From: an uncultured Oscillospiraceae bacterium | GTDB lineage: Bacteria; Bacillota; Clostridia; Oscillospirales; Oscillospiraceae | Length of the DNA: 64,000 bases | Reading direction: 5' to 3' | NCBI GenBank assembly: GCA_947624985.1 | Contig: CANQMO010000014.1 | Location: 17,857-81,856 of the forward strand | Shown here: positions 56,252 through 64,000 of the stretch, piece after piece | Layout: each line of letters starts with the position of its first letter | Position numbering within the stretch: the stretch's first letter is position 1 | Position numbers and translations under genes: made by a program | Notes under the pieces: model-generated | Told to the model about the DNA's origin: nothing | Seen by the model: the letters and a program-made list of their open reading frames with translations, nothing else | Databases searched by the model: none

Positions 56252-57250
56252 ATGGAAGAAAGAGTACGGCTTTCGGATATAGCCTCGGAGCTGGGGCTCA
56301 GTACGGCCACGGTTTCGTATGTGCTCCACGGCAAGACCGGTATGGTGTCGGAACGGACGGCAAACAGGGTGCGGCAGGCTCTGGAGGAGCGGGGGTATCT
56401 GCCCCGTGCGGCGGAGGTGCTTCTGGCGGAGAATCCCGCGAAGATCGTGGGCGTGGTCATTCATGACCATGAGAAATATGAGGCCCACATCCTGGAGGAC
56501 GCCTTCATCGCCTCGACCCTCAACGCCCTGAGCGCCGAGACGGCACGCCGCGGATTGCAGATGATGGTGCGGACCGTGAATGACCTGGCCCAGATCGTGT
56601 CCTTCGCTACCATGTGGAACCTGGAGGGGCTGGTACTGATCGGCTTTTGCAACGCGGATTACAAACGCCTCCGGGAGAATATGCGCATCCCCTTTGTGGT
56701 CTACGACGCCTGCGGCGCCCAGACGGAGAGGACCTTTGCCGTCAACATCGACGATAGGGGCGGCGGCCGGCAGGTGGGAGAGTATTTCCGTCGGTGCGGC
56801 CATCGCCGCGCCCTGTGCCTCGCGGACAACGACGAGGACATGGACCATGCGCGCTGGGAGGGATTTCGTCAGGGGTTTGGCGAGGGCGCGGCGTTTTGGA
56901 TGATCCCCATGGCAAAGCGGGAGCGCCTGGCGTTTTATGAAGAGCGTCTCTTGGCGCTTTCCGCGTTCACAGCCGTATTTGCCGTGTCGGACTACTACGC
57001 GGTGGAGCTGAGTCATTTCCTGTCGGGCCATGGCGTTGCAATACCGGACGAAATATCGGTGTGCGGCTTTGACGACACGTCCCTGTGCGGCGTGGTGTAT
57101 CCCGCCCTCACCTCTGTCCGGCAGGATACGTCCGCGCGGGCAAAATGCGCTCTGGACGCCCTGCAACGCCTGCGGGCTGGGGAGACATTGGACCTTTCCG
57201 TCACCCTCCCGACGGAACTGATCATGCGTGGGAGTACTAGGCAGATGTGA
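56252..57250 (+). CDS. LacI family transcriptional regulator
   Basis: VRLSDIASELGLSTATVSYVLHGKTGMVSERTANRVRQALEERGY. Confidence 0.93.
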   Translation: MEERVRLSDIASELGLSTATVSYVLHGKTGMVSERTANRVRQALEERGYLPRAAEVLLAENPAKIVGVVIHDHEKYEAHILEDAFIASTLNALSAETARRGLQMMVRTVNDLAQIVSFATMWNLEGLVLIGFCNADYKRLRENMRIPFVVYDACGAQTERTFAVNIDDRGGGRQVGEYFRRCGHRRALCLADNDEDMDHARWEGFRQGFGEGAAFWMIPMAKRERLAFYEERLLALSAFTAVFAVSDYYAVELSHFLSGHGVAIPDEISVCGFDDTSLCGVVYPALTSVRQDTSARAKCALDALQRLRAGETLDLSVTLPTELIMRGSTRQM

Positions 57251-57262
57251 CTTTACACAAAA

Positions 57263-57350
57263 AACCTGGAGGACTTTTGTCACGGCTTACAGATTTAAGT
57301 TTTGAAAGTACACCTCCTAGCAGGTTATCATCGATCTGTCAGGAGGTGAT
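57263..57350 (+). promoter_or_regulatory. Structured leader of the second MATE gene with SD-sequestering pairing
   Basis: CACCTCCT (57311-57318) complementary to AGGAGGTG SD (57341-57348); upstream AACCTGGAGG (57263-57272) complementary to CCTC...CAGGTT (57313-57326). Confidence 0.5.
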
Positions 57351-57353
57351 TTC

Positions 57354-58679
57354 ATGGAAAAACGGTCTTTTTTCCGCTGCGTCTGTGCCCTAGCCATTCC
57401 CGTGGCGCTGCAATCCATGCTCCAGGCGTCCTTCGGCGTGGTGGATCAGGTGATGATCGGCCAGCTTGGAGGCGTGGAGGTGGCCGCAGTCGGACTGGCC
57501 GGGAAATTCACGGGGATATTCAACGTGGTCATATCCGCTGTGGGCGCGGTGGCCGGGATCATGCTCTCCCAGTACATCGGCCAGAAAAATGCCGCCGCGT
57601 CGCGCCGGAGCCTGATCGTCAATCTGCGGGTGTGCCTCATCCTCGCGGCGCTGTTCACCCTGCTGGGGGTCGCTGTTCCCCAGGGGATCATGGGCCTTTA
57701 TATCAACGACAGCGCGACTGCGGCAGCGGCGGGGCGGTATCTCGCTATTGTGTCCGGCACCTTCTTCCCCGTGGCCGGGATCACCATGCTGTCCACCTAT
57801 TTGCGCTGTATGGAGAAGGCGGCCCTCCCGCTGTACGCCGGTATCGCGTCGGCGGCGGTCAACACGGGGCTGAACTGGATACTGATCTTCGGAAGGCTGG
57901 GCGCTCCGGCTCTCGGTATCACAGGGGCGGCCCTGGCTACGCTGATCTCGCAGCTCGTCTATTTCCTGGTCATTCTTGTAATGTATCGCAGATACCGCGA
58001 GAGCGGGAAGAGCGTTGCGGCCAGTCCCTTTGACTGGAGGCAGTATATGTCCATGCTGCTGCCCCTGCTGATCAGTGAATCCATGTGGGTCCTGGGTGAA
58101 AACGTGTATGCGGGCATTTATGGACACCTGGGCACCGACGCCTGCGCCGCCATGACGCTGACGAACCCCGTGCAGTCTCTGGCCATCGGGGCTCTGTGCG
58201 GCCTGAGCCAGGCCGCGGCGATCCTCATCGGCAAGCGCCTCGGCGACGGGGATCGGGAGATGGCCTACCGGGAGGCGAGAAAGCTCCTGTTCTACGGCTG
58301 GGTAGGGTCCCTGTTGCTGTCCGCACTGATTGCCTGCACCGGGCAATGGTATGTGCGTATCTTCAACGTGGAGGAGCCGATCAAGGAGCTGACACGCCAG
58401 ATCCTCACCGCCTACGCTGTGGTCCTTCCGTTCAAGGTGCTGAACATGATCGTTGGCAGCGGCATATTGCGCAGCGGCGGGAAAACAAAATACGTCATGG
58501 TCATCGACCTTGTGGGCACCTGGGTATTTGGCGTCCCTATGGGGCTTTTTGCGGCTTTCGTATACCACTGGACTATCCCCTGGGTCTATCTTACCTTGTC
58601 CCTGGAGGAGTGTGTACGGCTCGCCATCTCCCTTGTGGTGTTCGAGCGGCGCGATTGGATGGATCAGTTGCGGGCGTGA
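57354..58679 (+). CDS. MATE family efflux transporter
   Basis: 441 aa, multi-TM; LAIPVALQSMLQASFGVVDQVMIGQLGGVEVAAVGLAGK. Confidence 0.92.
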   Translation: MEKRSFFRCVCALAIPVALQSMLQASFGVVDQVMIGQLGGVEVAAVGLAGKFTGIFNVVISAVGAVAGIMLSQYIGQKNAAASRRSLIVNLRVCLILAALFTLLGVAVPQGIMGLYINDSATAAAAGRYLAIVSGTFFPVAGITMLSTYLRCMEKAALPLYAGIASAAVNTGLNWILIFGRLGAPALGITGAALATLISQLVYFLVILVMYRRYRESGKSVAASPFDWRQYMSMLLPLLISESMWVLGENVYAGIYGHLGTDACAAMTLTNPVQSLAIGALCGLSQAAAILIGKRLGDGDREMAYREARKLLFYGWVGSLLLSALIACTGQWYVRIFNVEEPIKELTRQILTAYAVVLPFKVLNMIVGSGILRSGGKTKYVMVIDLVGTWVFGVPMGLFAAFVYHWTIPWVYLTLSLEECVRLAISLVVFERRDWMDQLRA

Positions 58680-58798
58680 CAGCGCACGAACCATCCGCAA
58701 ACCGAAATGTGACAGGAACCGAAGCTGCGCCCCCTTGGGCTCACTTGCCCCCCCTGAAGGGAATTCTATCGCTGTTACAGGCCTTTTCCCACGGAAAA

Positions 58799-58829
58799 CC
58801 CCGTGACCATTACGGTCACGGGGCTTTTT
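58799..58829 (+). terminator. Rho-independent terminator
   Basis: CCCCGTGACC-ATTAC-GGTCACGGGG + CTTTTTC. Confidence 0.85.
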
Positions 58830-58894
58830 CTATGCCCTGAAAAGGCAAGTTTCTCTTCTTATTGCCTCCAGCCGGTTTTTGCCGGTTGCCGGCC

Positions 58895-59146
58895 TTAACA
58901 GCAAGTGGGAGAGTACTTCTGCTTGGTCTGCTGTACCTGCTGCTGGGGGGCGTTCTCGATCTGATACCAGCCCTTGGCGGTCATCTGCTTATAGATGCTG
59001 TCCTGCATGTTCAGGGTGTCGTCAAAGGCGCTGGAAAAGGTCTGATGCACATTGGTGGTGGAAGATTCGATGGCACCGTGCATATAAAGGTCGATGACAC
59101 CCTTGGTGGTCAGGAGAAGGTTCTCCATGATGGTTTTGTCGTCCAT
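58895..59146 (-). CDS. CotF-like spore coat protein
   Basis: MENLLLTTKGVIDLYMHGAIESSTTNVHQTFSSAFDDTLNMQDSIYKQMTAKGWY. Confidence 0.7.
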   Translation of the reverse strand: MDDKTIMENLLLTTKGVIDLYMHGAIESSTTNVHQTFSSAFDDTLNMQDSIYKQMTAKGWYQIENAPQQQVQQTKQKYSPTCC

Positions 59147-59158
59147 TGTGCGGCCTCC

Positions 59159-59332
59159 TTATACGAGATTGTAGAATTTCTGGTAGACCTGGCGGTGGCG
59201 GTCGGCCATCTGCTGGGCCTGGAGCTTCAGACTGGGGTCTTTCAGCGTGTTCGCGGCATTCTGGCACTGGGTGACCAGAAACATGGCGTGAGAGAGCGCG
59301 TCGTCTACATAGAGCAGTTCTTTGGTAGTCAT
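59159..59332 (-). CDS. Short CotF-associated coat protein
   Basis: MTTKELLYVDDALSHAMFLVTQCQNAANTLKDPSLKLQAQQMADRHRQVYQKFYNLV. Confidence 0.6.
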   Translation of the reverse strand: MTTKELLYVDDALSHAMFLVTQCQNAANTLKDPSLKLQAQQMADRHRQVYQKFYNLV

Positions 59333-59510
59333 AAATCAATCACCTCAACACCAGTATCTCCGCCAAAAACGGAAGTATGCCGGTAAAAGCAAAATCGATC
59401 ACGATTTTTTTGTAATATAGCGAAGAAAACTCTTGTTGAATCGAAAACAGAAGTATATAATGTCACCAATACGATGTTAGTGAAGTTGAAAAAGACGATT
59501 AGTCTGTCTT

Positions 59511-60395
59511 ATGAGGTGCGCTGTGAAAACTTCTCGCTTTGAAGTGTTTTTAAAGATCGTTGAGACAAAGAGCCTGACCCGGACGGCGGCCTTCTTCGGC
59601 TGCACCCAGTCTGCGGTGAGCCAGCTCGTGCGGGCTTTGGAGTCCGACCTGGGCGTGACGCTGCTGAGCCGCAGCAAGAGCGGCGTGCGGCTGACGGCGG
59701 AGGGGGAATACCTGCTGCCCAGTATGCGCCAGATCGTGGCCGGCGAGCGGAGCGTGCTGGAGCGGTCGCTGGAGCTGCAGCACATGAACGCCGGGCTCAT
59801 CCGTATCGGGATCTTCACGAGCCTGTCCTGCCAGTGGCTGCCGCCGTATCTGAAGAAATTCCGGGAGCAGTATCCCAATATCGGCTTTGAGCTGTCCCAG
59901 GGGGATACGGTACAGATCTGCGACTGGCTCCGCAACGGGATCGTTGACATCGGTTTTATGACCAAACCGGACTCCGATGAGTTCACGTTCCAGGAGATAC
60001 TGGAGGACCGTATGCATATCGTGCTGCCGCCGGAGCACCCCCTAGCGGGCCAGCAGGTGAGCCTGAAGCAGCTAAAGGACGAGACGTTCGTACTTATGGA
60101 GTCCGGCTACAGCCAGATCGTGGAGAAGATGTTCCGCAGCGCCGGGATCCGGCCCAAGCGCCAGTACACGGTGAAGGACGACTATACCGTGATGAGCATG
60201 GTGGAGAGCGGGCTCGGCGTGAGCCTGCTGCCGGAGCTCATCCTGCACCGCACGCCGTACGACCTGCGCACCTGCCCGGCGGAGCCGGCCTTTTACCGGC
60301 GGCTCGGCGTCTCCTGGCTGAAAAAGGAGGAGAATTCCATCGCGGTGAACAAGTTCGTCCATTACCTGCTGTCGGACATGGGGCTCAAAAAATGA
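59511..60395 (+). CDS. LysR family transcriptional regulator
   Basis: FLKIVETKSLTRTAAFFGCTQSAVSQLVRALESDLGVTLLSRSKSGVRLT. Confidence 0.95.
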   Translation: MRCAVKTSRFEVFLKIVETKSLTRTAAFFGCTQSAVSQLVRALESDLGVTLLSRSKSGVRLTAEGEYLLPSMRQIVAGERSVLERSLELQHMNAGLIRIGIFTSLSCQWLPPYLKKFREQYPNIGFELSQGDTVQICDWLRNGIVDIGFMTKPDSDEFTFQEILEDRMHIVLPPEHPLAGQQVSLKQLKDETFVLMESGYSQIVEKMFRSAGIRPKRQYTVKDDYTVMSMVESGLGVSLLPELILHRTPYDLRTCPAEPAFYRRLGVSWLKKEENSIAVNKFVHYLLSDMGLKK

Positions 60396-60508
60396 TAACG
60401 GGAAATACCGGGAGACAACGCCTCCCGGTATTTCGGGAAAAGCTTCTTTTTTGATGGGCAGACCCTTGACAACGAGGCGGTTATCCTGTATAATCCCTAT
60501 TGCTGTTT

Positions 60509-60585
60509 GGCGGCGTAGCTCAGTTGGCTAGAGCATGCGGTTCATACCCGCAGTGTCACCGGTTCAAATCCAGTCGCCGCTACCA
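60509..60585 (+). tRNA. tRNA-Met (anticodon CAT)
   Basis: Anticodon loop TTCATAC, T-arm GGTTCAAATCC, encoded CCA. Confidence 0.93.
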
Positions 60586-60615
60586 CCGGGAGGGACACGT
60601 CTCTCCCGAATATAT

Positions 60616-60692
60616 GGAGGCTTAGCTCAGCAGGTTAGAGCGCATGCTTCACACGCATGAGGTCGCGCGTTCGAGTCGCGCAGTCTCCACCA
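60616..60692 (+). tRNA. tRNA-Val (anticodon CAC)
   Basis: CATGC-TTCACAC-GCATG anticodon arm, encoded CCA. Confidence 0.92.
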
Positions 60693-60699
60693 TTTTTTT

Positions 60700-60774
60700 G
60701 GCCCGTTGGTCAAGTGGTTAAGACACCGCCCTTTCACGGCGGTAACATGGGTTCGAGTCCCGTACGGGTCACCA
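60700..60774 (+). tRNA. tRNA-Glu (anticodon TTC)
   Basis: CCGCC-CTTTCAC-GGCGG anticodon arm, encoded CCA. Confidence 0.93.
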
Positions 60775-60780
60775 CGTCGA

Positions 60781-60842
60781 AAGAACCCAAAAGATGATAG
60801 GGGGCTGCTGGGCAGCCCCCTATTCATCGGTTTGGGTTCTTT
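60781..60842 (+). terminator. Nested hairpin after the tRNA cluster
   Basis: AAGAACCCAAA...TTTGGGTTCTT enclosing GGGGGCTGC-TG-GGCAGCCCCC. Confidence 0.7.
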
Positions 60843-60943
60843 CTCCTTTTCCCCATGAGACCCGGTGTGCTGGGCTCTCATGGGGGCCCCGAGAGGTCAT
60901 CTCCTTTTCCCATGAGACCCGCTGCGCTGGGCTCTCTTGGGGG
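60843..60943. repeat. Two tandem copies of a hairpin-forming unit of about 43 bp
   Basis: CTCCTTTTCCC(C)ATGAGACCCG.TG.GCTGGGCTCTC.TGGGGG at 60843 and 60901. Confidence 0.7.
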
Positions 60944-60981
60944 GCAAAAACTAAGCGAACGCAGCCATTGACGGCTGCGTT

Positions 60982-62805
60982 CTATACATATGAGACTTCC
61001 TGATCCGGCTGGGACGCGGCTCTCCGCCGGGGCTTCGGCGTGGGCGTTGGTTCCGCCGTAGGCGTGGGTGTCGTTTTTGCCGTGGGCGTGGGTGTCGCTT
61101 CGGCTGTGGGTTTGGGCGTCGCTTCTGCCGTGGGCGTGGGCGTTGCTTTTGCCGTGGGTTTTGGCGTTGCTTCCGCCGTGGGCGTGGGTGTCGCTTCCGC
61201 CGTAGGCGTGGGCGTTGCTTCCGCCGTGGGTGTGGCGGAGGGCGTCGGGTCCGGCGTTTTCACCGGCTCATAGATGCCCGGGCGCAGCTTCTCCGGGGAG
61301 GGGGACAGGGATACGGTCCCATCGGCGTTGCGGTGTACCCTGCCGAACACCGTGCCGCCCGCCTCCACAGTGAGCCGGCTCACCAGAGACGTCTCCCGCA
61401 CCACCCAGACGCCGCCCTCCGCCACTGTCACGTCAAGGCTCGACGCGCCGTTGGCGCAGGGCAGGTCACAGACGTGCCCTTGCAGATAATACTCCCTGCC
61501 GGTGTAGCCGGTGAACTGTATGTAAGCCGCTTCATCGGCTTCGCAGGGCGCGCCGTCCTCGTCCAGCAGCGTGTAGCGAACGTCCTCCATCCCGTCGAGA
61601 GCCTCCAGTGCCCCGGGGGTGCAGGGGACGGCCTTGGCTGTGGAGGTCAGGGCCGCGTCGCCGAAGAGGACGGCGCCGCTGCCTATCGTCAGATCCAGGC
61701 TGTCCCCGGGCTGGCCGTACCAGCCGGTGCCGTTGTACACGTCGCCCAGGTAGAGCCCGTTGGTATAGCTGGCCGTCAACCGTTCGCCGGCGTATGGGGC
61801 CGGGGGCAGGGCCGGGTCCGGCTCGGCGGAAGCGGCGGGGACGGGCGTCTGATCGTAAGCGACGCCGGGGAAGCCCGGAGCGCCGCCCACGTCCCGCTCG
61901 TCGTACAGGCCGCTGGCCGGGTCGATCCGCTCGTCGGCGTCGTCGTCCATCATCTGCAACAGTACGCCGTTTTCCGTAGTGACGCGGGCGTTGTTGAACC
62001 GGAGCGTGCCGCTGCCGCCGGTATAGAGAACGGCGGCGTCAAGGGTGTGGAGCACGGTGCCGTCGTCCACGGTGACGGACCCGGACACATCGCCCCGCAT
62101 ATACAGGCCGAAAACGCTCTCGATGACGGTGGCCTGCCCGCACCCCCGGACCACGCCGGTCATGTTGCCGGTGGCATCATAGAGGGGGATAGTGCCGGTG
62201 GAAGAGCCGAGCCAGACGCTCCCGGCGCCGTCCACGATGACGCCGTAGGCTCCGCCGGTGATGTCGGAGCCATAAAAGAAGTGTTCGGACCCGGGCCCGC
62301 AATACGCGCCACAGCCGGACCCCAGGGCGGCGGCATCGCAGCCCAGGAGCGCCGCACCCGTGGCGTCGCCCTCGGACAGGACGGCCAGCGCGGCGTCCAC
62401 CGCGGCAAAACAGGCGCCGCGGCTGTGCCCGGTAGAGAGGACGCTCCGGCCGCCGGCGGTCACATCACAGTCCACCAGCGACAGGCTTGGCCCGACGCCG
62501 CGCAAGGTGATGGCCGCGTCCCCGTCCCCGACGTCCGGGCCCCAAAGGCGCAGGGCCGCGTCCCCATCCCGCTCCGGGTCAGAAATGACAAGGGTCTCGC
62601 CCTGCAAAATGGCGCTCTCGCCCGGAGCAACGACGACGGGCTCATCCTCTTTTGGGGTGGGGAGAGGGGCGGCGTCCTCCGCGGGGGGAGCCGGGTCCGG
62701 CAAAACGGAGGGCTCCGCGGCAGGGCCGCCGTCCGCGTATGCGTTCGCGCTCAGCAGCAGGCACAGCGCGGCGGCCAGGGAGAAAAGACGCATATGCTTT
62801 GCCAT
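60982..62805 (-). CDS. Secreted protein with beta-rich body and (TPTPTAEA)n C-terminal repeat
   Basis: Signal peptide MAKHMRLFSLAAALCLLLSANAYADG; C-terminal PTPTAEATPTPTAEATPKPTAK repeats. Confidence 0.8.
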   Translation of the reverse strand: MAKHMRLFSLAAALCLLLSANAYADGGPAAEPSVLPDPAPPAEDAAPLPTPKEDEPVVVAPGESAILQGETLVISDPERDGDAALRLWGPDVGDGDAAITLRGVGPSLSLVDCDVTAGGRSVLSTGHSRGACFAAVDAALAVLSEGDATGAALLGCDAAALGSGCGAYCGPGSEHFFYGSDITGGAYGVIVDGAGSVWLGSSTGTIPLYDATGNMTGVVRGCGQATVIESVFGLYMRGDVSGSVTVDDGTVLHTLDAAVLYTGGSGTLRFNNARVTTENGVLLQMMDDDADERIDPASGLYDERDVGGAPGFPGVAYDQTPVPAASAEPDPALPPAPYAGERLTASYTNGLYLGDVYNGTGWYGQPGDSLDLTIGSGAVLFGDAALTSTAKAVPCTPGALEALDGMEDVRYTLLDEDGAPCEADEAAYIQFTGYTGREYYLQGHVCDLPCANGASSLDVTVAEGGVWVVRETSLVSRLTVEAGGTVFGRVHRNADGTVSLSPSPEKLRPGIYEPVKTPDPTPSATPTAEATPTPTAEATPTPTAEATPKPTAKATPTPTAEATPKPTAEATPTPTAKTTPTPTAEPTPTPKPRRRAASQPDQEVSYV

Positions 62806-63016
62806 GGAGGAACCTCCTTTCCGGTGCGTTTTCCACATGCCTATTTTAGAATAAAACGCCGGTCAATGCAATGGGGAACAGGAGCTATCCTGTCGAAAAA
62901 ATCATTTTTGTCCCCGGCGGGAGAGCAGGCGGCGATAAATTCACAGTTTGTTCAACACAAATCGCCGCCGTTGGGTTATTCTAAAGAAAAGAAAACGGAA
63001 GTTCCAGGGTGATCGT

Positions 63017-63433
63017 ATGAATTTCAGGCAGAAGATCGCACAGTTCATGTACGGGCGCAATGGGTACGACGCGTACAGTCAGTTCCTGCTGCTGGCGGCC
63101 ATTGTGCTCGTGGTGCTGTCCATGCTGTTTACCTGGCTGCCGCCGCTGGCGGTGCTGTTCCAGCTGGGCGAGTATGCGGTACTTATCTATTGCATTTGGC
63201 GCGTGCTGTCCAGAAATGTGTATAAAAGACAGCAGGAGAACGCCCGCTACTACGAAAAGAGGCAGGCGTTTTTCCGCTGGTGCCGGGGCGTCAGGGACCG
63301 CTGGCAGCAGCGCAAGGAGTACAGATTTTTCCGCTGTCCGTCCTGTCACGCGCTGCTCCGGGTCCCCCGGGGGAAAGGGAGGCTACAGCTGACCTGCCGC
63401 AAGTGCGGCAACCGCTTTGAGCGCAAAACATGA
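63017..63433 (+). CDS. Membrane protein with C-terminal zinc ribbon
   Basis: Two TM segments; CPSCHALLRVPRGKGRLQLTCRKCGNRF. Confidence 0.75.
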   Translation: MNFRQKIAQFMYGRNGYDAYSQFLLLAAIVLVVLSMLFTWLPPLAVLFQLGEYAVLIYCIWRVLSRNVYKRQQENARYYEKRQAFFRWCRGVRDRWQQRKEYRFFRCPSCHALLRVPRGKGRLQLTCRKCGNRFERKT

Positions 63434-63882
63434 GCCCCTACGACGTATTGGGCGTGGACCCCGGCGCGTCGGATGAGCAGATCGCCAGCGCCTACAGGAA
63501 GCTGGCAAAGCGGTATCACCCGGACCTGAACCCGGGCAACGCCGCCGCCGCGGAGCGGATGGGCCGGATCAACCGGGCCTATGACGACATCAAGGCCATG
63601 CGCCAGCGGGGAAGCGGTCCGGACGGGAGCGGGACCGGCCGGACGAACGGGGGCCCCTTCGACCCCTACGCCGCCCACAGGACATATTATTATACCTATC
63701 GCCCGCCACGGCACAGCCCCATCGGCATGATCCTGGCGGCGATGGTGCTGTTTTTCCTCATCCGGCTGCTTTTCAGCCTGTTGTTTGCCGGTCCCGGGGA
63801 TCATTACTATGCCGTGCCTGGCGGGGGCGCCGGACCCGGCGGTTATTACGGATACTATCAGACAGTGCCCTACGGGGAATGA
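63430..63882 (+). CDS. J-domain protein
   Basis: DVLGVDPGASDEQIASAYRKLAKRYHPDLNPGN (HPD motif). Confidence 0.9.
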   Translation: MSPYDVLGVDPGASDEQIASAYRKLAKRYHPDLNPGNAAAAERMGRINRAYDDIKAMRQRGSGPDGSGTGRTNGGPFDPYAAHRTYYYTYRPPRHSPIGMILAAMVLFFLIRLLFSLLFAGPGDHYYAVPGGGAGPGGYYGYYQTVPYGE

Positions 63883-63883
63883 A

Positions 63884-63924
63884 ACGCCACGGTGGACAGC
63901 GCAACGCGCTGTCCACCGTGGCGT
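63884..63924. terminator. Long perfect inverted repeat (19-bp stem, 3-nt loop)
   Basis: ACGCCACGGTGGACAGCGC-AAC-GCGCTGTCCACCGTGGCGT, no strong T tract. Confidence 0.7.
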
Positions 63925-64000
63925 CAATCTGTCAAAGAACGAGTTGTTTTCAGGGAGCGAGAACGGCACGTTTTTGTATAAAGGCGGGAAATAACCAGAA

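Noticed and set aside
57390-58700. 436-aa minus ORF opposite the second MATE gene
   Set aside because: Shadow ORF rich in H, R, Q, G; the sense strand is a clear MATE transporter.
60627-60881. Minus ORF with GDPYGTRTHVTAVKGRCLNHLTNGPKKWWRLRDSNARPHACEACALT
   Set aside because: Antisense translation of the tRNA-Glu and tRNA-Val genes, a well-known annotation artefact.
61040-61273. VGVASAVGVGV repeat ORF
   Set aside because: Complement-strand reading of the TPTPTAEA minisatellite.
61333-63012. 559-aa plus ORF opposite the secreted protein
   Set aside because: Antisense of a protein with a clear signal peptide and repeats; composition typical of a shadow ORF.

Overview
Clostridial (probably Oscillospiraceae-like, inferred) chromosome segment. 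Two different integrative elements sit in tandem in the 3' end of one tRNA-Gln(CTG) gene. A 24-bp core (TTCGAATCCTTCTCCCGCTGCCAA) occurs three times, at 2526, 38918 and 56120. Element 1 (about 36.4 kb, 2526-38917) looks like a complete temperate siphovirus prophage: integrase, CI-like repressor, PcfK/PcfJ-like pair, HUH Rep-like protein, terminase, capsid, tail and lysis genes. Element 2 (about 17.2 kb, 38918-56119) has its own integrase, a P4/D5-type primase-helicase, a small-terminase-like protein, and a tail assembly chaperone plus a 1195-aa tape measure protein. I see no large terminase, portal, capsid or lysis genes in it. It therefore resembles a PICI/SaPI-type phage satellite that carries a tail-length/DNA-injection module, and this is the main candidate for an undescribed system. 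Its accessory block (about 50.6-53.2 kb, minus strand) contains a Panacea-type toxin-antitoxin pair and an ADP-ribosyltransferase-like/RHH gene pair with clear operators. Other regulatory structure includes integrase arm-type repeats, CI operators, a duplicated palindromic operator shared by two XRE cassettes, candidate satellite origin iterons, and structured leaders before both MATE genes. Flanking chromosomal genes are two MATE transporters, a ClpP-class protease, LacI and LysR regulators, CotF-like coat proteins, three tRNAs, a repeat-rich secreted protein and a J-domain protein. All calls are from reading sequence and translations; no database search was run.
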